Shown here one piece after another: positions 1-10,053 of a DNA stretch of 64,000 nt. How positions within the stretch are numbered: position 1 is the stretch's first letter; every line of letters starts with the position of its first letter. The notes below the pieces were generated by a model, which saw only the letters and a program-made list of their open reading frames with translations, did not search any database and was not told the DNA's origin. Source of the DNA: Chondrinema litorale (lineage in GTDB: Bacteria > Bacteroidota > Bacteroidia > Cytophagales > Flammeovirgaceae); contig NZ_CP111043.1 in assembly GCF_026250525.1 (NCBI RefSeq), forward strand, positions 1,787,421 through 1,851,420. The letters are read 5' to 3'. Both the position numbers and the translations under genes were made by a program.

Positions 1-208
1 TTAATGATGTAGAAGCCTGCATTCTAACATCGTCGCTTTTTGCTTTTTTATCTGCCTGTTTATATTTTTTTATGGCAGTTCTGTACGCTTTTAAACCCCA
101 TAAAGAATCTGCTTCTGTCAATAGGTTTTGGGTATCCTGCGCGCTCAACGATAAGCTAAAACATAAAAAAGCAGAGGTTAATAGTAAATTTAATCTTCTA
201 AAATTCAT
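1..208 (-). CDS. Secreted protein of unknown function, N-terminal part (cut by left window edge)
   Basis: Open minus-strand frame that starts with ATG at 208 and runs off the left edge, so only 69 codons are visible. The first residues (MNFRRLNLLLTSAFLCFSLS, then LSAQ) form a classical signal peptide with a likely cleavage after SAQ. The mature part (about 'LLTEADSLWGLKAYRTAIKKYK') resembles the first helix pair of a tetratricopeptide repeat, which is common in Bacteroidota envelope proteins. The full product is not identifiable from this fragment. The plus-strand frame over the same bases lacks any protein-like character. Confidence 0.7.
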   Translation of the reverse strand, partial: MNFRRLNLLLTSAFLCFSLSLSAQDTQNLLTEADSLWGLKAYRTAIKKYKQADKKAKSDDVRMQASTSL

Positions 209-389
209 CGAATTAAAAAATATAGAAATAAAAACAGAAGGTAGGAGTTTGAGTTTGCGACTGGATGAAATTATTATCAAAATAGATAAATAATATCTAA
301 AAAAACAGTGAATTTTATAAAAAATAATGAAATTGTTCATTAAATATCACATGTAGGCAAGCTAGCTAATAAAAATCACTTTGCTTTTT

Positions 390-397
390 TATATTTG
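390..397 (+). promoter_or_regulatory. Possible -7 box (TATATTTG) upstream of dxr
   Basis: Matches the Bacteroidota -7 consensus TAnnTTTG, about 115 bases before the dxr start. No convincing TTTG -33 box lies at the expected spacing, so this is tentative. Confidence 0.3.
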
Positions 398-512
398 CCT
401 ATTGAGTATTTACTATACACATTTTTTAATCATAATAAAGCCAGCTCACTACATTAAAATCCTCAACCAGATTCCAGCTAGATAAAAACTAAAAGCCGAT
501 AACGCAACAGAA

Positions 513-1667
513 ATGAATAAGAAGAAAGTAGCCATACTTGGTTCTACAGGATCGATAGGAACGCAAGCGCTTGAAGTAATTAAAGAAAATCCACATCTTT
601 TTGAAGTTACTGTACTTACAGCTCAAAATAATAGCTTATTACTTGCCCAACAATGCCAAGAGTTTAAGCCTGCAATGGCTGTAATTGGCAATTCAGATAA
701 ACTTGACGAAGTTAAATCTTACCTTTCTCTAAGTGATACCACTGTCTTAAGTGGTGAACAAGCACTAGAAGAAGTAGTACAAAATCCGGAAATTGACATT
801 GTTTTAACTGCCTTAGTTGGCTATGCTGGTTTAAAGCCAACGATTGCAGCTATAAAAGCGGGAAAAGATATAGCACTTGCTAACAAGGAAACATTGGTAG
901 TTGCAGGTGAGCTCATTATGGAGCTTGCTAAAAAACATCAGGTAGAAATACATCCTGTAGATTCGGAGCATTCTGCTATTTATCAATGTCTATTAGGAGA
1001 GTTGCAAAATCCCATTGAGAAAATAATATTAACTGCATCTGGCGGGCCTTTTAGGGGCAGAGATACTCAGTACCTGGAAACTGTTACTAAAGCGCAAGCT
1101 TTGAAGCATCCAAACTGGGAAATGGGAGCAAAAATCACGATAGACTCTGCCACTTTAATGAACAAAGGACTTGAAGTGATAGAAGCTAAATGGTTATTTG
1201 GACTCAAACCTGAGCAAATAGATGTAATTGTTCATCCGCAATCTATCATACATTCTATGGTACAGTTTGAAGATGGAAGTATTAAAGCGCAAATGGGTTT
1301 GCCAGACATGAAACTGCCTATCGTTTTCGCCTTGAGTTATCCTCAAAGAATTAAAACCAGTTTTGAACGATTCAATTTTGCTCAATATCCTGAGTTAACA
1401 TTTGAGGCTCCTGATAAAAAAACATTCAGAAACTTACAGTTAGCTTTTGATGTATTGGAACAAGGCGGTAATATGCCATGTGCTTTAAATGCAGCTAATG
1501 AGATTGCCGTACAGCGCTTTCTTAAAAATGAGATTTCATTTTTGGGGATTGCTCAATTAAATGAAATTTGTCTTTCGAAGACTACATTTATCGCTAATCC
1601 GGTGTTAGAAGACTATGTAGAGACCGATAAACAAATTCGTTTGATTGCCTCAGAAATAAATCTATAA
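513..1667 (+). CDS. dxr: 1-deoxy-D-xylulose 5-phosphate reductoisomerase
   Basis: Second step of the MEP isoprenoid pathway: NADPH-dependent rearrangement and reduction of DXP to 2-C-methylerythritol 4-phosphate, in the cytosol. The 384-aa length is normal. The N-terminal NADPH-binding motif GSTGSIGTQALEVI is near residue 10. The metal-binding/catalytic segments NKETLVVAGEL, VDSEHSAIYQ, TASGGPF and IDSATLMNKGLEVIEA are all present. It is followed after about 100 bases by rseP in the same direction, a dxr-rseP pairing that is widespread in Bacteroidota. Start chosen at ATG 513, which gives MNKKKVAILGSTGSIG directly ahead of the Rossmann fold. Confidence 0.97.
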   Translation: MNKKKVAILGSTGSIGTQALEVIKENPHLFEVTVLTAQNNSLLLAQQCQEFKPAMAVIGNSDKLDEVKSYLSLSDTTVLSGEQALEEVVQNPEIDIVLTALVGYAGLKPTIAAIKAGKDIALANKETLVVAGELIMELAKKHQVEIHPVDSEHSAIYQCLLGELQNPIEKIILTASGGPFRGRDTQYLETVTKAQALKHPNWEMGAKITIDSATLMNKGLEVIEAKWLFGLKPEQIDVIVHPQSIIHSMVQFEDGSIKAQMGLPDMKLPIVFALSYPQRIKTSFERFNFAQYPELTFEAPDKKTFRNLQLAFDVLEQGGNMPCALNAANEIAVQRFLKNEISFLGIAQLNEICLSKTTFIANPVLEDYVETDKQIRLIASEINL

Positions 1668-1769
1668 CCGATAATAATAGTAGATAAAACTAAAAAATAT
1701 TTTCACCTGTTAAAAAAGGCAGGGAATTGTAAATTTATATTCTCATACTAATTAATAAATAATTCTTGC

Positions 1770-3092
1770 ATGGAAGGACTGATTATGACTGCACAGCTGC
1801 TTTTAGGCCTGTCGATACTGGTAGGGTTGCATGAGCTGGGCCATTTAATTGCAGCGAAAGTGTTTGGGATGCGTGTTGAAAAGTATTCCATAGGTTTTCC
1901 TCCAAAGCTTTTTGGTGTAAAAATTGGTGAAACTGAGTACTCTTTAGGCGCTTTACCTTTAGGCGGTTTTGTGAAAATATCTGGTATGATAGACGAATCT
2001 CTAGATACAGCACAACTAAAAACAGAACCAAAACCTTGGGAGTTTAGAGCAAAACCGGCATGGCAACGCTTAATTGTTATGCTTGGTGGTATTATCGTAA
2101 ATGTAATTACTGGTATTGTCATATTTATATTTCTGGTTTATCTATTCGGAGACAGATACTATTCAATTAAAGAGGTTAATAAATATGGTATTTATGTAAA
2201 TGAATTAGGAGAAGAAATAGGCTTAAAAACAGGCGATAAGATTCTAAAAATCAATGGACATGATTTTGAATACTTTAACGATGTAAGAAACCCTAATTTT
2301 TTACTAGAAAGTGGTAGTTACTATACAATTGATAGAGATGGAAAAACAATAGATGTTTCTATCCCAGCAGATTTTATAGAAAGATTAAGTGATAATGAAA
2401 ACAACAGAGATTTTGTACATTGGAGAGAGCCATTTGTTGTAGATAGTGTTTTAGATAATTCTGCTGCTGACAGAGGAGGCTTAAGATCTGGAGATAAGAT
2501 TCTCTCTGTTGATAACCAGAATATTGAATACTTCCACGAATTTTCTGATATACTTTCTCAAAAAGCCAATTCTACTGTGAATATGGTGGTTAAAGGAAGT
2601 AATGGAGAAGAAAGAAATTTAGAAGTAGATGTTACTGAAGATGGTACTGTAGGTTTTTACCCTAAGTCTATGCTTGAGCCATCTATTCGCCAATATTCTT
2701 TTGCTGAAGCAATTCCTAAAGGTACTGTAGATGCCTTTTCTGTAATTACTGTTCAGTTAAAAGCATTTAATAAAATTTTTAAGGGTGAAGTTTCAGCAAC
2801 CAAATCATTAAGTGGTCCAATTGGTATTGCTAAGTTTTTCGGTGGTACTTGGGACTGGGTTAAATTCTGGACAATTACTGGAATGTTATCAATGGTATTA
2901 GCATTTATGAATTTACTACCAATTCCAGCTTTAGATGGTGGCCATGTGGTTTTCCTTACTTATGAAATTATTTCTGGTAGACCTCCTTCAGATAGCTTCT
3001 TAGAGGCTTCTCAAAAAGTAGGAATGGTATTGCTACTCTGCCTCATGGTATTTGCCTTTGGTAATGATATTTATAAATTATTTCAACCCTAA
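1770..3092 (+). CDS. rseP: RIP site-2 metalloprotease RseP
   Basis: Inner-membrane zinc protease that cuts substrates within the bilayer, for example anti-sigma factors or signal-peptide remnants. The HExxH zinc motif is HELGH at residues 21-25 in the first membrane helix. Two PDZ-like segments follow: around 'GEEIGLKTGDKILKING' and 'AADRGGLRSGDKILSVD'. The C-terminal NLLPIPALDGG motif supplies the third zinc ligand (Asp). The length of 440 aa and the two PDZ domains match the family. It sits directly downstream of dxr and is closed by a strong bidirectional hairpin. Confidence 0.96.
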   Translation: MEGLIMTAQLLLGLSILVGLHELGHLIAAKVFGMRVEKYSIGFPPKLFGVKIGETEYSLGALPLGGFVKISGMIDESLDTAQLKTEPKPWEFRAKPAWQRLIVMLGGIIVNVITGIVIFIFLVYLFGDRYYSIKEVNKYGIYVNELGEEIGLKTGDKILKINGHDFEYFNDVRNPNFLLESGSYYTIDRDGKTIDVSIPADFIERLSDNENNRDFVHWREPFVVDSVLDNSAADRGGLRSGDKILSVDNQNIEYFHEFSDILSQKANSTVNMVVKGSNGEERNLEVDVTEDGTVGFYPKSMLEPSIRQYSFAEAIPKGTVDAFSVITVQLKAFNKIFKGEVSATKSLSGPIGIAKFFGGTWDWVKFWTITGMLSMVLAFMNLLPIPALDGGHVVFLTYEIISGRPPSDSFLEASQKVGMVLLLCLMVFAFGNDIYKLFQP

Positions 3093-3111
3093 GTTGAAAT
3101 AGAGCAAAAAA

Positions 3112-3149
3112 ATAAAGGCTTCCAAAAATTTTGGAAGCCTTTATTTTTA
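3112..3149. terminator. Bidirectional intrinsic terminator between rseP and recQ
   Basis: A 16-bp perfect stem (ATAAAGGCTTCCAAAA / TTTTGGAAGCCTTTAT), A-rich upstream and T-rich downstream, lies between the convergent genes and can serve both. Confidence 0.9.
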
Positions 3150-3163
3150 TATCATTTCTCAGA

Positions 3164-5365
3164 TTACATAGACATTTCCGATAAGAACTTAATTCTCATT
3201 AGCCTGATCTCATCTTCAGAATAATCCTCACCTAATTCATCAAGTGCGGTTTCTATATTGTCAGTATCAGACTCCATAAAATAGTCCCAAATATCGTCTT
3301 GTCTTTCATCATCCATTATTTCTTCAATGTAATAATCTAGATTTAGCTTAGTACCAGAAAAACAGATATGCTCAATTTCTTCTATCAATTCTTCGTAAGC
3401 CATATTTCTATCTTCAGCAATCTCTTCAAGATCTACTTGCATATCTATTTGCTGAATAATCTGGATTTTATTTTTCGATTTATTGACTTTTGATTTTACA
3501 AGTACATCAGAAGCTGTCGCAATATCATTTTCTTCTACATACTTACAAATCAGTTCGATAAATGGCTTACCAAATTTCTTTACTTTTCCTAAACCGACTC
3601 CGTTAATTCTAGCAAGCTCCTCTTCTGAACTTGGAAATACAGTAGCCATCTCTTCCAAAGAAGGATCTTGAAAAATAACATATGGAGGTAGACCTTTCTG
3701 CTTAGCTAATTTCTTTCTAAGACCTTTAAGCATCTCAAAAAGCTGCTCATCAGAAGCCTGGCCATGTGTTACATTCGTGCTATCATCTTCTTCATCACTA
3801 GCCTCAGTAGAGTAATCGTGATTCTTGGTAAATGTAACAGACTTAGGCTCTTCTAAAAATGCATGACCTTTATCTGTTAATTTTAGTATTGTAATATCGT
3901 CGATATCTCTAGCCAAAAATCTATTAATCATAGACTGTCTAACCGCAGATATCCAGAACTCATAAGAATCTTTTTTACCTACTGCATAGGTAGAAAGCTT
4001 ATCGTGACTATAACTTTTCACATATTGGCTATCTTCTCCTTCACTATCCTCTCCTCTTACAATATTTACAATATGCTCCATACTGAAACGCTCACCTGTA
4101 TTTAAGATGGTTTCCAGTATTATTTTCACGTATTCTTTGCCATTAAACTCTTCTCTGGGCTTTTTACAGTTATCGCAGTAGTCGTAATCTTGTTCAAGAT
4201 ACTCACCGAAATAATGAAGTAATTGCCTGTGTCTGCAAACTGATGAGTTAGCATAATAGCTTACTTCTTGTAAAAGGTGCTTGGCATTATCTCTCTCAGT
4301 TACAGTTTTATCTTTACTGAATTTCTCCAGTTTTTGAATATCCTTATCACTGTAAAACATGAGACAATGGCTATCTAAGCCATCTCTACCTGCTCTTCCT
4401 GTTTCTTGATAATAGCCTTCTATAGATTTTGGAGCATCATAATGCACAACAAAACGTACATCAGGTTTATCTATACCCATTCCAAAAGCAATAGTTGCTA
4501 CAATTACATCAGCATCTTCACTAAGAAATGCATCTTGATTTTTTACTCTGGTAGAAGCATCCATCCCTGCATGGTAGGGCAATGCCCTAACTCCATTTAC
4601 CTGTAATAGCTCTGCAATCTCTTCTACCTTTTTCCGGCTGAGGCAATATACTATACCAGCTTTTCCTTTGTACTGATGCACAAATTTTATCAACTGCTTC
4701 TTAGTATTTACTTTCGGCTTAACCTCATAATAAAGGTTTTTACGGTGGAAAGAAGACATAAAAATATCGGCTTCTTCCATCCTTAAGTTTCGCTGAATAT
4801 CTGATCGCACCTTTGGTGTTGCAGTAGCAGTTAATGCTATAATTGGCAAGCTAGGATCAACCGACTCTATAATAGATTTTATCTTACGATACTCTGGCCG
4901 AAAGTCGTGCCCCCATTCAGATATACAGTGAGCCTCATCAATAGCTACAAAAGAGAGCTTAGCTTTCTTTAATAAAGTAATATTCTCTTCCTTGGTAAGT
5001 GATTCAGGAGCAACGTAAAGTAACTTTACCACCCCTTCTAAAACTTCCTTCTTTACTTTATTAGCTTCTGACTTTGAGAGGGTAGAATTAAGAAAGTATG
5101 CGGAAACACCAAGTGCATTTAATTGATCCACTTGGTTCTTCATTAAAGCAATAAGAGGAGATATCACTATAGCTGTACCGTCCTTAATCATTGCAGGCAA
5201 CTGGTAGCAAAGAGATTTACCTGCTCCGGTAGGCATTATTACAAATGAGTTCCTACCATTTAAAATATTTTCAATAATCTTTTCCTGATTACCTCTAAAC
5301 TGATTATAGCCAAAAACTTCTTTCAGCTTAGATTTTAATACGCCTTCGTGCTCTGTGGTCAACAT
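3164..5365 (-). CDS. recQ: ATP-dependent DNA helicase RecQ
   Basis: Superfamily-2 3'-5' helicase for recombination and replication-fork repair. Walker A MPTGAGKS is at about residues 44-51, and the DEAH box (AIDEAHCISEWGHDFR, typical of RecQ) is near 145. Helicase motifs IV-VI include YYQETGRAGRDG. The RecQ zinc-binding cysteines (CRHRQLLHYFGE then CDNCKKPRE) and a C-terminal HRDC domain (FPSSEEELARINGVGLGK) are present. The acidic C-terminal tail beyond HRDC is lineage-typical. Length is 733 aa, start ATG. It is convergent with rseP and faces a gene-free 570-base region upstream. Confidence 0.96.
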   Translation of the reverse strand: MLTTEHEGVLKSKLKEVFGYNQFRGNQEKIIENILNGRNSFVIMPTGAGKSLCYQLPAMIKDGTAIVISPLIALMKNQVDQLNALGVSAYFLNSTLSKSEANKVKKEVLEGVVKLLYVAPESLTKEENITLLKKAKLSFVAIDEAHCISEWGHDFRPEYRKIKSIIESVDPSLPIIALTATATPKVRSDIQRNLRMEEADIFMSSFHRKNLYYEVKPKVNTKKQLIKFVHQYKGKAGIVYCLSRKKVEEIAELLQVNGVRALPYHAGMDASTRVKNQDAFLSEDADVIVATIAFGMGIDKPDVRFVVHYDAPKSIEGYYQETGRAGRDGLDSHCLMFYSDKDIQKLEKFSKDKTVTERDNAKHLLQEVSYYANSSVCRHRQLLHYFGEYLEQDYDYCDNCKKPREEFNGKEYVKIILETILNTGERFSMEHIVNIVRGEDSEGEDSQYVKSYSHDKLSTYAVGKKDSYEFWISAVRQSMINRFLARDIDDITILKLTDKGHAFLEEPKSVTFTKNHDYSTEASDEEDDSTNVTHGQASDEQLFEMLKGLRKKLAKQKGLPPYVIFQDPSLEEMATVFPSSEEELARINGVGLGKVKKFGKPFIELICKYVEENDIATASDVLVKSKVNKSKNKIQIIQQIDMQVDLEEIAEDRNMAYEELIEEIEHICFSGTKLNLDYYIEEIMDDERQDDIWDYFMESDTDNIETALDELGEDYSEDEIRLMRIKFLSEMSM

Positions 5366-5939
5366 CTACAGCAAGATAATTATGTGAGGAATACAGGACT
5401 TCATTTCCTGAAATCGATCGCCTGATTCTAATCAGAAAAAACTAGTCCTTCTTTTAACTGTCGTAATTTAAAAACAATCGTTGTTTTATTTTGTATTTTT
5501 ACTCTATAGTACTTACTTAATTTATAAAGATTGAGTAAGTGTTAAATTAAAGAAATTTAAGAGAAATCTATGATTTTATCAACAATCTAAAATAAAACTA
5601 TTTCTTTAAGAATTTCTGCAAAAATAGTGATTAAAGCTTAAGTTCTTTTTAATTTAAATATAAATTAATGATTTTCAGTATATATAGCTATTTAACAGCT
5701 TCATTATTTCTAACTAGAAATTAAATAAAAACACTTAATTACGTCAAAATATTTACATTTATTCGCAGAAAAGTGATATTATTTTTCTGAATACAAAAAT
5801 AGAATAAAACTTTAATTGACTTTATTTTTTCTTAAAACTTTAAGATCAAAGACTAACAAATAAGATTAACAACAATTTAAATATTTAATTCAAATTAAAC
5901 ATCTTATTTTTACGCTTAGAATCAATATTTTTTAATTGT
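5366..5939. other. Gene-free AT-rich intergenic region recQ-tsaE
   Basis: About 570 very AT-rich bases between divergent recQ and tsaE. I see no protein-like frame, no RNA gene and no terminator. A short inverted repeat, AAAACAATCGTTGTTTT, lies near 5472-5489. The region presumably holds both promoters. Confidence 0.5.
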
Positions 5940-6377
5940 ATGCACCGTAAAGGGTTAGAGTTGGTTTGTAAATCGCCTGATGAACTTTTTAAAATTGCTG
6001 AAAGCCTCTTATTTTTTGCAGGAGAAAGTAAAGTCTGGACATTTACTGGAGAATTAGGTGCAGGCAAAACAACACTTATTAAAGAAATTTGCAAGAAATG
6101 CCATGTTACTGATGCCATGAGTAGCCCTTCATTTTCGATTGTAAATGAATATAGAACCGTATCAGAAGAAAGTATTTATCACTTAGATTTGTACCGCATA
6201 AACTCTTTAGAAGAAGCTGTAAATATTGGTATTGAAGAATATTTATATTCCGGAGAACTTTGTTTGATCGAATGGCCGGAAATTATAGAAGATTTACTTC
6301 CAGAAGATACTCTTGAGTTAGAAATAACCATTGGCAATTCATTAGAAAGAATAATTAAAGCTTCAAAATATGAGTAA
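5940..6377 (+). CDS. tsaE: tRNA threonylcarbamoyladenosine biosynthesis ATPase TsaE
   Basis: P-loop ATPase subunit of the TsaBDE complex that makes the t6A37 modification of ANN-decoding tRNAs in the cytosol. Walker A is GELGAGKTT at residues 37-45. Family segments include SSPSFSIVNEY, IYHLDLYRI and LIEWPE (Walker-B-like). Length 145 aa is typical. The stop overlaps the start of the following alanine dehydrogenase gene by 8 bases, indicating translational coupling in one operon. An ATG at 5940 gives the correct N-terminus. Confidence 0.94.
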   Translation: MHRKGLELVCKSPDELFKIAESLLFFAGESKVWTFTGELGAGKTTLIKEICKKCHVTDAMSSPSFSIVNEYRTVSEESIYHLDLYRINSLEEAVNIGIEEYLYSGELCLIEWPEIIEDLLPEDTLELEITIGNSLERIIKASKYE

Positions 6378-7602
6378 GAAGCAGAAAGTTGGATTCAGTA
6401 GTTTAGCAGCCGATTTTTTTCAGTTGCACCCACAAGAAGTGCTTGAAAGACAAAAAACAAAGAAAGGTGAACCAATATCTATTGGAATACCTAAGGAGCG
6501 CAGTGAGGAAAAAAGAGTGCCTTTGCGACCAGAGGCGGCTGCAATTTTGATAAACAATGGCTTTAATGTAAGTATTGAAACCAATGCTGGAGTTCATGCT
6601 AAGCATGCTGATAATGAATATAGTGAAGCCGGGGCAAAAATTGTTTATTCTCACAAAGAAGTTTTCGAATGCGATATTATTCTAAAAATTGCGCCTCCTA
6701 CACTAGAAGAAATTGAATATATGAAACCTGGTAAAGCACTTATATCTGCTTTGCAAACTGGTATTCTTACTAGTGAATATTTTAATGCTCTCAATAAAAA
6801 AGATATAACTGCACTGGCTTACAACCTCATACAAGATAAAGTTGGCGGCTTGCCAGTAGTTCGTGCAATGAGTGAGATTGCTGGCAGTACTGTAATGTTA
6901 ATAGCAGCAGAATACTTAAGCTCAACTAATAATGGTAAGGGAATTATTCTCGGAGGTATAACTGGTGTACCACCCACCAAAGTTGTTATCTTAGGTGCTG
7001 GTACAGTAGCAGAATATGCAGCAAGAACTGCAATGGGCTTAGGTGCCGAAGTGAAAATATTCGATAATCATATATACAAACTAAGAAGGTTAAAAGAAAG
7101 AATTAATCAGCCAAATCTATTTACTTCTTCATTAGATAATGTGGTATTATCAGAAGCATTATCTAGAGCTGATGTTGCTATTGGAGCTATAAGATCTGAA
7201 AATGGCAGAGCTCCTGTAGTTGTTACCGAAGAAATGGTTTCACAAATGAAGCCTAACTCAATTATTATCGATGTTAGCATAGACCAAGGCGGTTGCTTCG
7301 AAACTTCCGACATGACCAATCATTCTAAACCTGCCTATAGAAAGCATGATGTAATACACTATTGTGTACCAAATATTGCATCAAGAGTTTCAAGAACAGC
7401 AACCACTGCAATTAGCAATATTTTTACACCTATGTTTATGCAAATTGTAGAGCTCGGAGGTATTGACGAAATGATTTTTAGCAATAAATGGTTTGCCAAA
7501 GGTGTATATAGCTACCGAGGAGGCATCACCAATAAAAACATTGCAAACAAATACAATCTGCACTACAAAAACCTCGATTTAATTATTGCTGCAAGCATAT
7601 AA
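6370..7602 (+). CDS. ald: Alanine dehydrogenase (AlaDH/PNT family)
   Basis: NAD-dependent oxidative deamination of L-alanine to pyruvate and ammonium, or the reverse. The AlaDH/PNT N-terminal domain shows GIPKERSEEKRVPLRPEAA, with the substrate-binding Arg/Lys region. The NAD-binding domain contains VVILGAGTVAEYAARTAMGLGA, followed by the acidic residue of the second beta strand. The protein has 410 aa with an N-terminal extension of about 35 residues (Q/F-rich) before the conserved start, as seen in Cytophagales homologues. It overlaps tsaE by 8 bases. A clear hairpin terminator follows the stop. Confidence 0.9.
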   Translation: MSKKQKVGFSSLAADFFQLHPQEVLERQKTKKGEPISIGIPKERSEEKRVPLRPEAAAILINNGFNVSIETNAGVHAKHADNEYSEAGAKIVYSHKEVFECDIILKIAPPTLEEIEYMKPGKALISALQTGILTSEYFNALNKKDITALAYNLIQDKVGGLPVVRAMSEIAGSTVMLIAAEYLSSTNNGKGIILGGITGVPPTKVVILGAGTVAEYAARTAMGLGAEVKIFDNHIYKLRRLKERINQPNLFTSSLDNVVLSEALSRADVAIGAIRSENGRAPVVVTEEMVSQMKPNSIIIDVSIDQGGCFETSDMTNHSKPAYRKHDVIHYCVPNIASRVSRTATTAISNIFTPMFMQIVELGGIDEMIFSNKWFAKGVYSYRGGITNKNIANKYNLHYKNLDLIIAASI

Positions 7603-7607
7603 AAAAA

Positions 7608-7626
7608 GCCTTGCAAATTGCAAGGC
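7608..7626 (+). terminator. Intrinsic terminator after ald
   Basis: Perfect inverted repeat GCCTTGCAA-A-TTGCAAGGC just after the stop, preceded by an A-run and followed by CCCTTT. Confidence 0.8.
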
Positions 7627-7950
7627 CCTTTCAACACGTTTAGAAAATTATCTTTTAAGCATGCCAATCAAAATATTGACAGACAGCTTATATTAGTTAA
7701 TATAGTTATCAATATTTATACCATGCAACCCGTTATGTGTAACTGCAAGAATTTACTTGCCTAGCATATAGAATTATTTTAGTCGAATTACTGAAAAAGG
7801 GAACAATTCATTACCTCACGTTTTTTATTAATAAAGGCTCCTACAGCTTTATTATAGTATTCTCAGGCTTATCTCATTTCTAATAACAGATAAATATTTA
7901 CTGGCAAAAAAATTTTGCGATGTCAGTTTTATTTATGAAATTTAGTATGC
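7627..7950. other. Intergenic region ald-GMC oxidoreductase
   Basis: About 320 bases without a protein-like frame or evident RNA structure. Presumably the promoter region of the oxidoreductase gene. Confidence 0.4.
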
Positions 7951-10008
7951 ATGCAGAGTAAATTCCGCATCTTAACCAATATGAAAATGGCAATTAGTCA
8001 AATTAACCGGTCATTTCAAGCAAAATCCGGTACAATGAAATTAGAATTGAATAGCAGACAAATTCAAATTTTAAAATCTGTTTGCGACACGCTCATCCCA
8101 TCTATTAGCCAAAAAGACAAACACGAAACTTTCTGGGAATTAAAAGCAAGTGATCTGGAAATTCACGAAAAGCTAAGAGAGGTACTTGCTTTACAAAGCC
8201 AAAAAGATCAGGAAGAATTTAAAATGCTATTAAAAACTTTTGAGCTACCTCTCATTGGGCTTCTACTTTCTGGAAAATGGAATCAATTTGATAAACTCAA
8301 TTTTGAGGCTAGAGAAAAATGGCTCCAAAATTTATCTAGCTCAACTATTCCAGCATTTCGAAAAGGTTTTCAAGCACTTAAAAAACTCACCTGTTTTTTA
8401 TTTTATACCGATACTTCAGTAAAAGACCCTAACCCTAATTGGAAACATATTGGTTATCCTGGCCCTCTCTCCTCACCTCCCGATAAACCAAAAAGTTTTT
8501 ATCCATTGGTATTTAATGATGAGGCAAACTTAAGCTGTGATGTAGTAATTGTTGGAAGTGGTGCAGGTGGTGGAGTTGTGGCAAAAGAATTAACAGAAGC
8601 GGGAAAAGATGTAATAGTTATTGACAAAGGAAGCTATTTTAATGAGGCTGATTTTAATCATAAGGAAACTGAAATGATTAGCCAGCTTTATGAAAAAAGT
8701 GGAGCACTAACCAATAAACAAGGCTCTATGTCAATTTTTGCAGGTAGTTGTTTAGGTGGTGGAACGGTTGTTAATTGGGCGGGTACCATCCGTACTCCTG
8801 ACTATATTTTGGATGAATGGGCTAAAGAACATCAAGCTTCTTGTTTCTTATCTAATGAGTTTAAAAAAAGCTTAGATCAGGCTGAAAAGAATATCTTTAC
8901 TAATACAGATCAAGTTGCTGTAAACCCACAAAATAGTAAGCTTAAAAATGGCTCAGAAAAATTGGGACATTTATATAAACCCATTCCTCAAAATGTTGTA
9001 ATCGATAAAAATGAAGACCAGCGATTAGTGGGTTACTCCTGCTTTGGCGATCAACATGGCTTTAAGCAAAGCACCTTAAATACCCACTTAGAAGACGCTC
9101 GTAAAAATGGTTGTCGCTTTTTAGTAAATACAGAAATTGAAAATGTAATTATCAAAAATGGAAAGGCAACAGGTGTTTATGGTTGGCAAACCCATAGTGA
9201 TGGACAAAAAACACGAGTAAGTGTTTTTGCTAAAAAAGTAGTTATAGCCGCTGGTGCTATCCATACCCCAGCTATTTTAATGAGAAGTGGATTGCAACAT
9301 AAACATATAGGTAAAAATTTACACCTCCACCCTGTAATGGGAGTGTGTGGTATTTACGAAGAAGAGATAAATGGTTGGTGGGGCGGAATGATGACGATTA
9401 CCAATGACCAATTCACAAACCTAGATGGCAATTATGGATTTAAAATCGAAACTCCTCCTGCTCATACTGGATTAATCGGCTCCTCACTTCCTTGGCAATC
9501 TGCCACACAACATAAAGAGATGGTTTTACAAGCTAAACACATGGCTAACTTTATCATTTTAGCCAGAGATAAGTTTGGTGGAAAAATAACTTTAGACAAA
9601 GAAAACAATCCTGTAATCGATTATAAGCTAAGTAATTACGATTTAAACCACTTATTGATTGGAATTAAAGAGGGAGTTAAAATACATCTGGCAGCAGGTG
9701 CTCAAAAAGCGCATTTCTTGCATAACCAATTACCAGCCATAGAAACATCAGATTTAAACAAGCTTGATGAAATTGTAGACTCTCTTTCTTGGAAAGAAAA
9801 TCAATACAATCTCTTTTCTGCTCACCAAATGGGAAGTTGCAGAATCGGAGGTAATAAAAAATTACACCCACTATCACCAGAAGGTGAAACTTATGAGGTA
9901 AAAGACTTATTTGTGATGGATGCTAGTGCATTTCCAAAATGTAGTGGTGTTAATCCGATGCTAACCATTGAAGCACTCGCCCATTACCTATCACAAGGTC
10001 TTAAATAA
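7951..10008 (+). CDS. GMC-family FAD oxidoreductase (long-chain alcohol oxidase-like)
   Basis: FAD-dependent glucose-methanol-choline family enzyme, probably oxidising an alcohol or sugar. The FAD-binding dinucleotide fold starts near residue 195 (VVIVGSGAGGGVVAKEL). The GMC signature region GSCLGGGTVVNWAGTIRTP follows, and the C-terminal FAD/active-site block contains SAHQMGSCRIG (catalytic His) and GVNPMLTIEALA. The N-terminal 150 residues resemble the small-subunit (gluconate 2-dehydrogenase subunit 3-like) domain fused in fungal/plant-type long-chain alcohol oxidases. The start is uncertain: ATG 7951 gives 685 aa, but Met29 at 8035 (MKLELNSRQIQ) looks like a better N-terminus. The substrate is unknown. 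Confidence 0.87.
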   Translation: MQSKFRILTNMKMAISQINRSFQAKSGTMKLELNSRQIQILKSVCDTLIPSISQKDKHETFWELKASDLEIHEKLREVLALQSQKDQEEFKMLLKTFELPLIGLLLSGKWNQFDKLNFEAREKWLQNLSSSTIPAFRKGFQALKKLTCFLFYTDTSVKDPNPNWKHIGYPGPLSSPPDKPKSFYPLVFNDEANLSCDVVIVGSGAGGGVVAKELTEAGKDVIVIDKGSYFNEADFNHKETEMISQLYEKSGALTNKQGSMSIFAGSCLGGGTVVNWAGTIRTPDYILDEWAKEHQASCFLSNEFKKSLDQAEKNIFTNTDQVAVNPQNSKLKNGSEKLGHLYKPIPQNVVIDKNEDQRLVGYSCFGDQHGFKQSTLNTHLEDARKNGCRFLVNTEIENVIIKNGKATGVYGWQTHSDGQKTRVSVFAKKVVIAAGAIHTPAILMRSGLQHKHIGKNLHLHPVMGVCGIYEEEINGWWGGMMTITNDQFTNLDGNYGFKIETPPAHTGLIGSSLPWQSATQHKEMVLQAKHMANFIILARDKFGGKITLDKENNPVIDYKLSNYDLNHLLIGIKEGVKIHLAAGAQKAHFLHNQLPAIETSDLNKLDEIVDSLSWKENQYNLFSAHQMGSCRIGGNKKLHPLSPEGETYEVKDLFVMDASAFPKCSGVNPMLTIEALAHYLSQGLK

Positions 10009-10010
10009 AA

Positions 10011-10034
10011 AAAGCAGCCTTTTCAGGCTGCTTT
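10011..10034. terminator. Bidirectional terminator between GMC oxidoreductase and pruA
   Basis: AAAGCAGCC / GGCTGCTTT stem with a 6-base loop, between convergent genes and flanked by A-rich DNA upstream. Confidence 0.85.
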
Positions 10035-10053
10035 CCATTCATTATAATATATC

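Noticed and set aside
72..293. 73-codon plus-strand ORF at the left edge
   Set aside because: It is antisense to a convincing signal peptide on the minus strand (start at 208).
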